64,000 nt of DNA. It comes from Arbacia lixula. Taxonomy: Eukaryota; Echinodermata; Echinoidea; Arbacioida; Arbaciidae. Where the stretch lies: positions 27,524,262 through 27,588,261 of the forward strand of contig OZ022580.1 of assembly GCA_963669155.1 (NCBI GenBank), written 5' to 3'. Under the pieces are notes generated by a model. The model saw only the letters and a program-made list of their open reading frames with translations. It had not been told where the DNA came from and did not search any database. Shown in pieces: positions 11,450 to 23,229 of this stretch; the stretch's first letter is position 1; every line of letters begins with the position of its first letter. The translations under genes and the position numbers were made by a program.

Positions 11450-11775
11450 ATGGGCTTACTGTACACAACATGTAGTATTCCCCAAGTACTACATGTAGAT
11501 TCTGAACAGAAGAAGGTTGTATCATGTGTTTTTGACAACTTAATCCTTTCGTCTGGACATTTCTTGACGTTCATTGGATTAACATTGAAACTTGTACCGT
11601 TTCAATCTCATAAGTGCATGTAAAAAATAAAAATAGATGATTTGTAAATATCTTGTTTTCTTACGATAATGAAAGTATAATTTCTAATGGACAGATGACC
11701 TTTCTATGTATGATATTTGTAATCTTGAACCTGCTGTCAGAGATCTTGAGAAAGATTTTGATGGCTTCTCTAATT
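11450..11775. other. Stretch without recognisable features
   Basis: No repeats or meaningful reading frames are seen. Confidence 0.4.
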
Positions 11776-11779
11776 AAGG

Positions 11780-12281
11780 TGCGTCTTCATTAGCCCGATG
11801 TGGGCAAAATAGCGAGCTTGTTCTGATCAGGTTAGCTAGCCAGATCACGAAATAGCTAGCTATTTGTGTCTTCATTAGCCAGATCAGGCAAAATAGCTCA
11901 CTATTTGGTCGAGAAAATTTCCCAAGAAATCTTGGTCTAGGTGGAGCTATCTCGAGCAAGTTCGCGAACTAGCTCAGAGCATCTTCATTAGCCTGAAAAT
12001 TTCTCGATCCCGGCATGCATCAGCGCCCACAAAGCATTGTTTACGTAATAGGTTTTTATACGTGCGTGAATGCGAGCTCACAACCGAAGCCATGCGGTTA
12101 TGGCTTATTCCTATCGCATTCTGCTGGTATGTGCGAAACTCAGGATAATTTATGCATCCCGAGTTTTGAGCTTACGCATCCCGAGTTTCGAGCTAATGAA
12201 GACGCAATTGCAACTTCAGGCTAGTTCCCAGGATCAGCAAAATAGCTCGCTATTTCATCTGATGGGGCTAATGAAGACGCA
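11780..12281. mobile_element. MITE with TGCGTCTTCATTAGCCC ends, copy 1
   Basis: A 502-bp element with inverted ends TGCGTCTTCATTAGCCC. Subterminal palindromes built on AAATAGCGAGCTATTT recur near both ends, as do internal copies of GTCTTCATTAGCC. The subterminal arrangement resembles transposase-binding repeats of cut-and-paste elements. No clear target duplication, so the superfamily is not assigned. A related degraded copy in reverse orientation lies at 57484-57806. Frames of 61 to 72 codons are incidental. Confidence 0.7.
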
Positions 12282-12289
12282 GCTGTAGA

Positions 12290-13020
12290 GAATGCTGATT
12301 TCCATCCTTGGCCCTGCGACCAAATTACTGTGGGGCTTACCGTAGGCCCTTTGGGTGATTGAGCCCCAGCAATGCAAATATTAATAAGGAAATTAAAAAT
12401 AAGTTTTCTTTTTAGTGTATAATATGCAAAACTTTGTACAGGATGTTTGAAACAACAAGAAAATAAGACAAATTATTGAGTTATTCTGGAGATTTCAACT
12501 CACTCCTTTCTCCCTCTAAGTTTTCCTTTGTGACTTCTCATGACCAACCAATCATAGTCCCATGTTACTTACAAGTTACAACACAGTTTATCACCTATGG
12601 GACTAAGGGTCTTCTATGTACACGGCACCATGGAAACAACAGCAATACAATGCCAGTTTATCAAGTTATTCTGAGTGTTTTAATGCGCTCTTTTCTCGTA
12701 CCATCTCTCCCACTGATGTGTGTCCATGTACCAAGAGATGATGTGCATATTATGGACATGACGGTGCATTCAGATTCGGGGGCGAGCATGCTGTGTCATG
12801 CACCCCGGTTCGTTAGGGGTGCGGCCTGGCCTGTGGGCAGGCATGTAGAAACTCAAACTTTTCAAACGATGGAGGAAGTCTAGGTTTTCAGGCGCGAGAA
12901 GGGGAACGTGAAACCTTTGATATGTGGAAGTGAAAGATTTTTTGCATACTTGTAGTTGTACATCAACAGTAGATGTTCATCTACACGAAGTGGGAAAGTG
13001 GGAAAGTGAAATTGATTTGG
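12290..13020. other. Unassigned stretch with a 135-codon open frame
   Basis: A plus-strand frame of 135 codons (12476-12883) has no recognisable domain, signal peptide or splice context. It overlaps a dispersed short repeat at 12550-12609, which argues against coding. Segment 12770-12850 is locally GC-rich. Confidence 0.35.
12550..12612. repeat. Short dispersed repeat, ATAGTCCCATGT...CCTATGGGACTA, copy 1
   Basis: Inverted ends TAGTCCCATG and CTATGGGACTA enclose about 40 bp ending in CACAGTTTATCACC. Related copies lie at 22187-22232 and 35845-35886. Too short to classify. Confidence 0.45.
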
Positions 13021-13025
13021 AGAAG

Positions 13026-13186
13026 TACACAACAGCTCAAAGTTCAGCATGAAACATGATGCTTTAGCCTAAAAAGCGTCATGTTTCATTCTGAACTGAA
13101 CAAAATATAGCACAGTTTAAAACTGCGGCTCATTCCCTTTCTTCCCTTTCCCTTTCCCTATGCCAATTCCTTTGAGCTGTAGTGTA
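13026..13186. mobile_element. Foldback MITE (family P), copy 3, left arm deleted
   Basis: Begins TACACAACAGCTCAAAG and then jumps directly to TTCAGCATGAAACATGATG, so about 75 bp of the left arm is missing while the right arm is complete to GAGCTGTAGTGTA. Terminal TA dinucleotides remain on both sides. Confidence 0.75.
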
Positions 13187-13189
13187 TAT

Positions 13190-13720
13190 GGATAGACTTT
13201 ACTTTTATGATTTATTCAGCAATCCTTTTACACATCATACATACATGTGAATAAAAAACGTGTTTGAAAACGTGATTTTGAAAGGAAATGCAGAGAATGC
13301 TTTCAGTTACCCCTTCAAGAGTGTTGCCTCTAGCTGCGGTTTCAAATGGAAAATGCAATGTGTACAAGTGTGTTAGAGATGGCTATGGTATGTCGAGTAT
13401 GTTATATAAGTACCGTACATCCATACAAGTTTAGTGTATGCATCTACATGTAGATACATGTACATGTACATAGACCGGCATGCAAAGTATCACACTACAT
13501 GCACATGTACATTTTGAACATGCACTTTATCTAAAAAACATTTATTGCTATTTCTTGTTGCGTTTCCCACAAATTGTTATGATACATGTATTTGAGGCTG
13601 TAGATATGATATAAAGGGCCTCCAGAGAAAACAGTGCCAAGCTTACTGATGGGGCTACCCTGTTTAAAAAAAAAAGACTTGATAAATCATACATATGGGC
13701 TATAAATTAGTTGGAAATAC
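13190..13720. other. Stretch rich in ACATGT palindromes
   Basis: Includes a dense run of TACATGTA words at 13440-13515. No gene or bounded repeat is seen. Confidence 0.4.
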
Positions 13721-13723
13721 ATG

Positions 13724-13958
13724 TACACTACAGCTCAAAGGAATTTGCATAGGGAAAGGGAATGGGAAGAAAGGGAAGGAGCCGCAGTTTGAAACCACGG
13801 TATATGTCGTCCAGTTCAGCATGAAACACGATGCTTTAGCCTAAAAAACATCATGTTTCATGCTGAACTGGACAAAATATGCAGTGGTTCAAAACTGCAA
13901 CTCCTTCCCTTTCTTTCCTTTCCCTTTCCCTATGCCAATTCTTTTGAGCTGGAGTGTA
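13724..13958. mobile_element. Foldback MITE (family P), copy 4, full length
   Basis: The most complete copy, 235 bp. TACACTACAGCTCAAAGG opens it and TTTTGAGCTGGAGTGTA closes it. Arms of about 105 bp are inverted, with a short loop at TTTAGCCTAAAAAAC. The TA at each end fits a TA target duplication. Confidence 0.8.
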
Positions 13959-13959
13959 T

Positions 13960-15420
13960 GAACCAGTAGTCTACATGCTACCCCAACATTAATTGTTATT
14001 CTGCATACAGGTATGATTCCTCAATTTCACAGAATTATATGCAATACCATCAATTTTTACGGTACATCAAATTATCTACCATGTAAGTTCTAACAATGTA
14101 GGAATTTTATAGCTCGTAAAACGTCTCAAGTGAATAAAGCTACATGTATCCGCATGAGGTCATGCAAAAATATTATGGCAAAAGCATTCAATACAAAGCA
14201 GAGAGGCGGGGAATTAAATATTTGCTTGTCTCAACACTGGGTGTATTTGCCGAATGATCAGGAAGAAAAGAATTAGCTTCTCGCCACCAAAATGGGATTT
14301 GAAAAAAGGTCTACATGATCCAAGGAATACACAATGTAAACAAGCGACTGTGTGAATGCAGAGGTCAAATAGAATGAATGATGAATATGGTAACACAAAA
14401 CAAGGCTTGTTCACAGTTTGGCAAGTTGGAGAAGAACAGAAGATTTTCTGCTCCATTTGAATAAAATTCTCTGATGCATGATTAAAGGGAACAGGGAGAA
14501 GTGAGAAGCCACAAATCTAGCTCTTTTAGTTTCCTATTTCATCCTGTCTCCATTCTGTAGAACTTTTATTTATCAACTTGTCATGAAAAGTAGTGCCTCA
14601 AGATAATATAAGTAGCAATATGGTCTGAAAGTATGCACATTTGAAAATCTACCTAAAGGTGGCACTAAATCATGGCATAGCTACATGTACATGTACATGT
14701 ATGTGTGCTGTATTATTGAATTACAAATATTGTGAGGGAATGGCTCTTTGTGATTACCGAAGCTCTACTGGCCTCACTTAAATCTGTCAAAACTGGCATT
14801 TACAGTCCACAGCACATATTTCTAGCAATTACAAGCAAAGTTAAAGGGACTTCCTACTAAGATTACTTTCACTACAGCCTCTTACTACATCTTAATGGCT
14901 ACTTGGGACAGTTTATTAGGATGTTACTGGTCATCAATCTAGCCAAATGACTCTGTTTTCTCTGTATGATGATTTGAGTACATTTTAGTGGATTTTGATT
15001 ACATTTTCCCTATAATTGGTGACTTTATAAAATTGCATATTGAACTCAACTCCCAGCTGTAATAGGTACAAGACAAAATGAATGATTGACTTTTTGGAAA
15101 CCCTGGCAATTGAATGGTCTATTGGTTCTGCAGTGGGTGTAGCTTTTGTACAATAATTGAACTTATCCTGAAAATTTTTAAAATGTTTTTCAGAATAGAT
15201 TCTTATTGCTGATTGAGTATTCGCAGCGTCCAGGAGTGAGCTGTACTTTAACCATATTTGCTTTGCTCCAGGACACCAATATAATTTGGAGGACAATGGC
15301 ACAATTTCCAGGAAATTTGAGGTGCAAAGAAATTGTATCCGATATTGATCTTTTTTTTCATAGCCTTGCTTTGATTCCTTGACATTGTTTGTGACTGCTT
15401 GGCTTTTTCAGAGTCCGTGT
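13960..15420. other. Stretch without recognisable features
   Basis: A 105-codon minus frame (14985-15302) and an 80-codon minus frame (14214-14456) lack domains. TTAAAGGGACTTCC at 14841 resembles the termini of TTAA elements, but I could not find a partner end. Confidence 0.35.
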
Positions 15421-15423
15421 GAA

Positions 15424-15624
15424 ATTACGCAGTGAGAAGGGGGAAAGCAAGGAGATGATGAGAGAGAAGGGAAGAAAGAGAAGGAGGAGAGAAAAACAGA
15501 GAGAGAAAGGCAGTAAAAAAGAGAGAGAAAAAGAAAGATATAGCATATTTAGCAAGGCAGAGGGACAGAGAGAGAGAGAGACAGACGGACAGACAGACAG
15601 GTAGAGAGCAAGGCATATGATGAA

Positions 15625-15682
<58 letters not shown>

Positions 15683-15721
15683 AGGAAACAAAAACTACTA
15701 GAGAGAGAGAGGGGGGGGGGG

Positions 15722-15770
<49 letters not shown>

Positions 15771-15790
15771 GGGGGGGGGGGAGAAAGAGA
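15424..15790 (+). repeat. (GA)n microsatellite block with G tracts
   Basis: Purine-only region with pure (GA)n at 15627-15679 and 15722-15768, interrupted by G12 and G11 runs. Arg/Glu and Ser/Leu open frames on the two strands are translations of this repeat. Confidence 0.9.
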
Positions 15791-15809
15791 TGCGGTTATT
15801 CGATTTAGG

Positions 15810-16900
15810 GACATTATAAACATGCAGGGTACATTATTATATTCCAAATAGGAGATAGGGCTGAATGATCAAACCTTGGGGCAGAAAGTAACGACTTATT
15901 GTCTGAATTTAATAGACCATTGAGTTTATGTTACAAGGTAGACTCCAATGAAAAATGAGTTGGTAATAGAAACATTAAAGGCTAGGTTGAATACATTGTT
16001 GTTGATTGTTATGGTTTGTTGATCTTATTATTGATTGCAATTTTTTTTGAATGGCCATGCATGTGCATCTGGACCATTGATGAATTGAAAACTGCATTAA
16101 AGGTTGCTATGAAACACATAACTGATTACATTAACTAAAACAAGCAGAAATTTGCTGTTTATTGTATGGAAATGTCACTTTTGTTTGATTGATACAATGT
16201 ACCAATATGCATGTGGGGAACATTTTGAAATAATGGTTAGTTTTACTATTACAAACTGTATGTTATTGAGCTAATAACAAAAGTGGGAGTAAGAGTGAGA
16301 AATTAAGTTCTATAATGGTTGTGAACAAGTCCATACATAAAAATATTCCATTGTGCAATGGCACTAAAAGAGTTTTTAGGTAAAAACATTGATCCTGAAA
16401 TATGAGTAGACCATAGTGCTGACATGAAAATAGAGTCAGTTAACCTTCTCACTACCATAGCACATTGTTCATGTAGTGAATCAATGGACATTTACCAGCA
16501 TGGTAACAAGGAGGTGAAGTTCATGTACGTGTAGTCCCACAGTATCATTTGAGCGTCAGTTACTGTATAAGGACCTGTGAGTGCAGGTGCAACCCGTTAT
16601 GTGGTCATTGACAGTGGATGACAACGCTGACAGGATTCCCAGAAACCGGGTCTAATTTACCCCGTTGCAATCCACTTGGGCGAATCAGCGAAACGGGGCT
16701 TTAATAATGGAGACGACTCCATACCTAGGAGCCGGTAGGTTCCCCGCTGTTCAGCTAACGTGCAGGCTGGCACTGCAGGCCAGTATGCGGGAGAAATATT
16801 TCGTCCTGGAGATATTTGCCCCTTTCTCTGAACTTGGGAGGAGACAGACAGTCAGACACTGACAGAAGAGACTGGAATACATAGGGAGAGATACATGTAA
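15810..16900. other. Unassigned stretch with a GC-richer island at 16560-16860
   Basis: The first 700 bp show nothing. Segment 16560-16860 is less AT-rich than its surroundings and non-repetitive, and contains a small hairpin (CCCCGTT...AACGGGG at 16660-16697). No exon is supported. It is a plausible conserved noncoding element, but this is speculative. Confidence 0.3.
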
Positions 16901-16912
16901 TAGAGATAAATT

Positions 16913-17221
<309 letters not shown>

Positions 17222-17229
17222 AAGGGAGA

Positions 17230-18315
17230 ACAAAAGGGAGGGTGGAGGGAATATAAAGACAATTTCATACAGAGAGAGGGAGATAAATACTAATTAGAAA
17301 AAGGACACATGTGATCTTTACTTGCATATTTTAATTTAAGATTTTGCTATCATTTATTTAATCCCCTTTGTTTCGTGCCAACTTGCGTGCCAGCATAGTT
17401 TTAATTTCTTCATCTGATGCCTATCACATATGTAATGTTCAATTCAATTATAGATTAATATCCCTCGGCGGAAAACCCCAAGGAAATTCTAATAAAATAT
17501 ACAAGCGACCTAGGAATTCTGCATGGTTCTGTAAAATGGATTTCCCCTTTTTTGGGAGGGAAACAAAAATACTTGTATTTCATTAGTGGTACAGGAAACC
17601 TGCGGTTGCCAGGCTTTCATTTTTGCAAACATCATCAAAGTTTTTATGCACCTGTACATGGTCAAAAGTACATGAAGTGCACTAGAACTATCACCTGCAA
17701 ATAAAAGCTACCATTGAATCTGAAACTAGGTTACATTAAGAGTTGAGTATCATAGGAAACCGGATGAGGTATAATTTAGGATTGTTATACATTACTAAAG
17801 TACCCAATTGACTACATGTACATGTAGATCTGGGTCAATTTAACGGCCAGTTGTGGTTTTGTTAAAAACTAGCAGGATCGTTGGCAATTCAGTAGTTTAG
17901 TTCAGATAGATGTATGATTTGGAAGTGTTCTTGTGCTGATACTTTAGCATGTTTGTTATGAATTCAGCTGTTTAAATTCTAATCTAGAGGAAGATGGGAA
18001 AATGTGAGTACACACGCAAAGGCAAGCTGTGGTCTTTGTTATAGAGTAGCATGATATATTGAGATTACAATTAAGCAATCATGTAACATATCAGAACACA
18101 TACCAACGCCTACCGGTATGTAGATTTACCATAGTAACAGACGCACACTTATATGAACAAGAGTCTGAACTTGAAGACTAAGCGGTACACATTAGCAGTG
18201 ACCAGATCTGGCAGCCAGGTATGGTTTTATTTTGAAGCGTAAGGAAACAGCGACTTCCTGTCTTTGGCAACGATGCATTGTGGGTTTTGCATCAAGGATG
18301 GCTTGCTTGTCGCGA
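17230..18315. other. Stretch without recognisable features
   Basis: AT-rich single-copy-looking sequence. A 72-codon plus frame at 17368-17586 shows no domain. Confidence 0.4.
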
Positions 18316-18321
18316 TGGGCG

Positions 18322-18325
<4 letters not shown>

Positions 18326-18378
<53 letters not shown>
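18326..18378 (+). repeat. (GA)n microsatellite
   Basis: Pure GA dinucleotide array of about 26 units. Confidence 0.95.
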
Positions 18379-18382
<4 letters not shown>

Positions 18383-18384
18383 CC

Positions 18385-19030
18385 GTAAGCGTACACACTA
18401 ACACAACCACAACGCATTGGACTTGTGGAAATACTATATTTACACATTGAAGATGCACACCCAGTGTGCACACAAGCCTTTTGCAGTGCTTAACTTACCA
18501 CAGCATGAACAGCATGCAGAAAGGATATGCAGTTTGGCCATAGTATGCTAGTGCGTTTTTACGCATGCAGTGAATGCAGTACACCGTTTTACGTTGAACA
18601 CATGCGATGACAGCTTTTGATTTTGGAATGGGTGTTTTTTCTGGTGTTGTGTGACAGTAAACCCCCTTAATAAATGTAACTTGATTTAGGAGTGTAGTAA
18701 ATACCGTACAAGCTACAAGTATAAATTGATCTGCAAAATTAAAGATGGACATGTACTCAAAAGAAAAAGTAAGTCATTTGACTTTGCTTTGTGCCAGTTA
18801 TATAGAACCTGAATGATGCCTAAAAAAGAAGATAGCAGTATCATAATATAGCGTATAACATTCCAAACAGGGAATATTTTTTCAGTGCAATCTGTGGTCC
18901 ATACTTAACATTATGAGTGATGATTTGATATATCCTGAGGGTATACATGTAAACAAAGATACAATGGGGTGACATTTTGACACAAAATGGTGTGAAAGCA
19001 TACAGTATATTGATTTAAAATGGTATTTGC
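18385..19030. other. Stretch without recognisable features
   Basis: No bounded repeat or gene signal is seen. An 85-codon minus frame (18495-18752) lacks any recognised domain. Confidence 0.4.
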
Positions 19031-19049
19031 ATTTGAAACTGGAAGGAAA

Positions 19050-19280
19050 TAAGACAGAGAAAGAGAGAAGGGGGGGGGGGGGGGGTGGGAGGGAGAACCA
19101 AAAAAGATATACATGTATAGAGATATAGAGATAGGCAGAGGCATATATGTAAACAGAGGAAGTGAGAAAGAAAGAGGTAGAGGGAGACACAAAGGCAGAG
19201 AGATGGCTAGATTAAGATACATGTAGACAGAGAAAGAGGGAGAGCGACAGAAATAGAGAGGGAGAGGTGGAAAAAAGGGG

Positions 19281-19341
<61 letters not shown>

Positions 19342-19345
19342 GAGA
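19050..19345 (+). repeat. Purine-rich region with (GA)n core
   Basis: Degenerate GA/GAA tract with G17 at 19070-19086 and a pure GA array at 19284-19333. The 149-codon and 102-codon minus frames across it are low-complexity artefacts. Confidence 0.85.
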
Positions 19346-19349
19346 GGAA

Positions 19350-20860
19350 GTTGAGAGCAAGATGGAAAGAAAAGAAGAGGAGGAATCCAGGTCAAGTCCT
19401 CATCCCTGGGAATCGTTTACCGAGGGACGGAGCCTTTCCACTCCTACCAACGGTTTGCCATGCCTCTCCCAGGGGCTTGTCAGGTCCTCTCAAACATGAA
19501 CAGACTCCATAATTTACAAGCCCCCTGCTCTCCCACTCTGTTAGATAAATTTAATATGTGTCATATTGTGAACAATGGGCCTTTGTAACACCTTCTGGGG
19601 TAACAATGGCGGCGGGACTCCCTCTATTGTTGATTGTCACAGTTTTTTGAAGGCTGTATTCTTTGGAATAGCGCGTGAAGGCCATCTGTGGAAGAACTAT
19701 ATTTGTATTTGGTGAATTTGGCCATGGATCGCAGGCCATGCAGTGAATCTATTCATTGTTTTCACATTAGTAACTTTTATGCAATGTCCTTTTTGGATAA
19801 ACAAGAACAAAGAGAAAAGTACAAAGACCTCATTTGATTTTCTGGATAGATGTTCCATACATATATGTACGTAATTCATGATTTTTATAATTATACCAGA
19901 ATAGCGAAATATTAACTTCTTTGTTTGAAGAGGTTAAGATTTTAATTTTGTATCAGAATTAGTCATTGCTGGAAAGCTTTACTTCTTCTTCTAGAAAAGT
20001 TAACATGTATGTATGCATATCTGCAACTACATTGTACATGTACATGAAGATACACATGTGCTTTCCGGATTGATGTACAATATGAAATCAATTATTCTCA
20101 ACATGTCATTTACATGTACATGTACATGTACATTTACTTGGAACTGTTTCTATTGTGTTACATTGTATTGTCTGTTAGACATTTTTCACATTTTTCATAC
20201 ATCACATCACTTACTAAATACTAGTACTTCATACATTTATGCAGTGAATGCTCTCCACATATGTTTTGTGTGCTTGGCTGATACATGTACGCATGTTCTG
20301 CACTTTGTACATGAATCTACAGTGTAGTGTTTCCGCATACTGCGAATGAAGCGTGTACTGGCATGCATATGGTATGGTGTAACATGTTACTGTAGATACG
20401 GTAGTGATTATTGGTGATATTGACGTTCTGATATTGATATGGGAGGGATAGGATACATCATGCATCATCTGTCAGGGACATTGTCCCATCAGCACACTGC
20501 TTGTTTACAAGAAATGTCTGCCCCTCCCGCTACATAGTCTCTTCTTCAGGCTGTTTGGCATTTCTCATCCGTACTGTCTCAAGAATTAACCGTCTAAATA
20601 GCAATCTTAATTTAGGGAGGCATGTACAGAGACCATTGATTTTTACACAGTGAACGATCCCATGGCAATGAGACGGTAATAAGAGTATAGTAGTGACACG
20701 GTTATATGTGATTCTCCTCCTTTCTTGGTCAGTTTTGAGAACGGGAAGGATAAAATTGTGATAACGCTACTGCAGCCAGTATATTGTAGAGTTGGGATTA
20801 TGCCTTACAGCACTTCCTATTTGTTTCGTTTGGGAGAGCGTGGGATATCGTGAAACATGG
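19350..20860. other. Stretch without recognisable genes
   Basis: 19390-19500 is a non-repetitive, GC-richer segment next to the GA array. 20015-20140 is rich in TACATGTA words. Frames up to 104 codons have no domain. Confidence 0.35.
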
Positions 20861-20914
20861 TTGAGTTTCATGTCAGCAATACTCTAGATCACTCATCACA
20901 GAACAAAAACAAGA

Positions 20915-21075
20915 TCAATCATTATCGTCAACATCTACAGGTGTACATCAATAACATCATCAATGTTACTATTATCAAACAACATCAATCATCATCTTCA
21001 ATATCTACATCTTCAACGTTACTATTATCAAACAACATCAATCATTATCATCTTCAACATCTACTAGTACATCAA
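20915..21075 (+). repeat. Degenerate ATC-rich tandem repeat
   Basis: Two main units share GTTACTATTATCAAACAACATCAATCAT and CTTCAACATCTAC words in sequence, with a more decayed unit upstream. A 75-codon Ser/Asn/His-rich frame is produced by the repeat. Confidence 0.65.
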
Positions 21076-21079
21076 CTTT

Positions 21080-21655
21080 TCTGAAAATATTGATAGCAAC
21101 TAGCAACTAACATTTTGGAAAACCAAATTTTAATTCCAATTGCATTATCTTTCAGAAGTATTACAATATCTACCAGAACTTATGAAAATAATCAGCTGTA
21201 ACGGGCACCATCATCAACACCATCCTCGTCTTTGAAAGACGAATAAGACTCTTGAAACTTAAAAGTTCTTTTCTCAAGAAGCCGAAATATCGGGCTGAAT
21301 ACAAATGGTGAGAATTTAGTTCTAATCTGAAATGGTGCTACACATGGACGGGAGAGATTCAATTATAAACACTGTGTGCGGACATGACATTCCATAATCA
21401 ATATATATGAATATCAATCAGTGAAAAATTGACATGGGGGCTTCGGGCGACTTGGCCCCTACAAAGCCACACAAGAGCCTTGGTGAATGATTAAAGAAGT
21501 CCTACATGTATGAAAAAACATTCTTCATCAATAGAATATAAAGCATTAAATGGCTTTATTATTACCACGTTTGTTTCATGATACATGTAAGGACAAGGCT
21601 GAAAGAAGCCCCTACTGTTACATTTTGATTGTTTTTCCCTAATAGAATAGCTACG
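21080..21655. other. Unassigned stretch
   Basis: 21590-21640 carries AAGGCTGAAAGAAGCCCCTACTG, in outline similar to the AGCCCC-ended dispersed repeat. Otherwise nothing is seen. Confidence 0.35.
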
Positions 21656-22163
21656 TTAAAGATTGTCCGTCCCTTTTGCAATTTGAAATCGTCTTTCACG
21701 ATCGTAAACTGAAGAAAGTGTGATTCAAGACCATTTCTAAGAATATAGCATGTTGAAGCTTTCTGTATGTGTAAAAATTTCAGCCGTTAAATTTCAAACC
21801 GACTTTTTTTGTACTACGAAAAAAGTATTAGTCTTTGTTACAGTATCTATGTGGTTATTATGCATGTGTGAAATCCTAATTTTATGAGTAATTACCAAAC
21901 TTTGGAGATGATTCCTTCTTTAGAACAATTTTTTTCATAATGCGTTTTATAATTTAATAAACAGATTAATCATTCAAGCAGATATTTCAACACGAACTGC
22001 TAAGAGCCTGAGGTAAAGACTATTAATCAGACGTTGTTTACGTGCATTATTTTAATTTTACACTACGTACCAGTTTCAAATTATGAATATACAGCTTCTC
22101 TATATGTTCGCCAATGTTTCGATGGTTTTGTGGTGATCTGAAAAAGGGACGGGCTGTCTTTAA
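21656..22163 (+). mobile_element. TTAA-target MITE (family F1), copy 2
   Basis: A complete 508-bp copy. Left end TTAAAGATTGTCCGTCCC; inverted right end TTAAAGACAGCCCGTCCC. It keeps the ATTTCAAC site that the hAT-like element occupies in the dimer at 2146-4124, followed by CACGAACTGC. It has the internal TTTTTTTGTACTACGAAAAAA near-palindrome and no coding capacity. Confidence 0.85.
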
Positions 22164-22186
22164 CCCTCTCAATATCTACCAATGAT

Positions 22187-22232
22187 AGTCCCATGTCAAA
22201 TGATACACAGTTCATTGCCTATGGGACTATGA
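22187..22232. repeat. Short dispersed repeat, ATAGTCCCATGT...CCTATGGGACTA, copy 2
   Basis: Same inverted ends as at 12550, with ACACAGTTCATTG before the right end. It immediately follows an F1 element. Confidence 0.5.
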
Positions 22233-22734
22233 GTGTTAACTGAGTTAATCCTTCATGTACATGTGCACATACACTATGCAATTATAATTGTATCATGCTG
22301 AAGATTATAATTCAACATACATTTCCAAGTATACAGCCATTTCTTTAATTAATTCAAATTAGATTACTACCCAGAGACAGCCAGTTATTTTCTCTCCTTC
22401 TCCCCTCTCTCTCTGACAAAACAGACTTGAAAATCAGCAATGAAGATAATCAAATAACGCTTTTCCCCGATTTGATGCGAGTTTTACGAGGCAGAAAATT
22501 GTAAAAATAGAATTGTGGTGATTGTGTGATGAGGACAAGGCATGCCTTGATGTGGAGTGAGGTGTAAATCAGCAGTCTTTCTGGGGAGTGAGTAGGACAT
22601 CTCTCCTGATGCATTGGCCATTCATTGGGTTGGCGTGCAAGCTGTAATTACTACAATTTGAGCCTTCACTGTAAGCTTTGTATAGTCTAGCTTTCAGTCT
22701 GTTGGGAATCTCTAATGTAAACTATTCGATAAAG

Positions 22735-22895
22735 AGGTCTGGCTGTAGTAGACTAATCATTCTCAATGTCTTCCTCAGGGACGGACTGAGAGCAGAGAAG
22801 AATTTGATGTGCGGTAGTCTTATCAGTACCAGAACCTCTTCTTCAGTTTAGACTAGAATTGTCCCAGAGCCTTGAAGTAAGGCTAGCTCTCATAC
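22735..22895 (+). repeat. Dispersed repeat of the GGTCTGGCTG family, copy a
   Basis: Starts GGTCTGGCTGTAGTAGACTA and ends near AGAGCCTTGAAGTAAGGC. Related copies lie at 23130-23225 (inverted fragment), 34135-34293, 51979-52170 and 55664-55825. Shared ends imply a MITE-like family; no target duplication is identified. Confidence 0.5.
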
Positions 22896-22914
22896 TGTAC
22901 CATTCACACCAAAG

Positions 22915-23125
22915 TTTAAAGGGAATATACAGTACTGGAAAGACAAAAAAGCCTTCAAAAGTTGATCGTGAGCAATTTTCTTGCCAATGGTCTTAAATTC
23001 ATGTATTGTCCATTTTAGAAACTTGCTGAAAGTTATTTTCGAAAATTTTGAAGTTTTGTGATTTAATCACTAATTACTCCAAATGGGGATCATTTGAAGG
23101 CAAATAACTTTTAGCAAGTTTTGAG
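22915..23125. repeat. Small inverted repeat pair
   Basis: AAACTTGCTGAAAGTTATTTT at about 23018-23039 is matched in inverted form by AAATAACTTTTAGCAAGTTTT near 23101-23122. TTAAAGGGAATATACAG at 22917 looks like a TTAA-element terminus, but no partner was found. Confidence 0.35.
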
Positions 23126-23129
23126 AATG

Positions 23130-23225
23130 AATAGTCTACTGCAGCCAGACCTACATGTATTCTTGAATATTATAGCTTGGATTGAAAATGCCCAATAGCC
23201 TTGTAAGCCAGGCTAATACTGCAGT
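23130..23225 (-). repeat. GGTCTGGCTG family fragment, copy b
   Basis: TAGTCTACTGCAGCCAGACC followed by AGCCTTGTAAGCCAGGCTAA, the reverse orientation of copy a's left end plus a family-like right end. Confidence 0.45.
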
Positions 23226-23229
23226 AACA

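Noticed and set aside
12476-12883. 135-codon plus frame
   Set aside because: Overlaps a dispersed short repeat, has no recognised domain and no splice or promoter context.
14841-14860. TTAAAGGGACTTCC as a TTAA-element end
   Set aside because: No inverted partner could be found within 1.5 kb.
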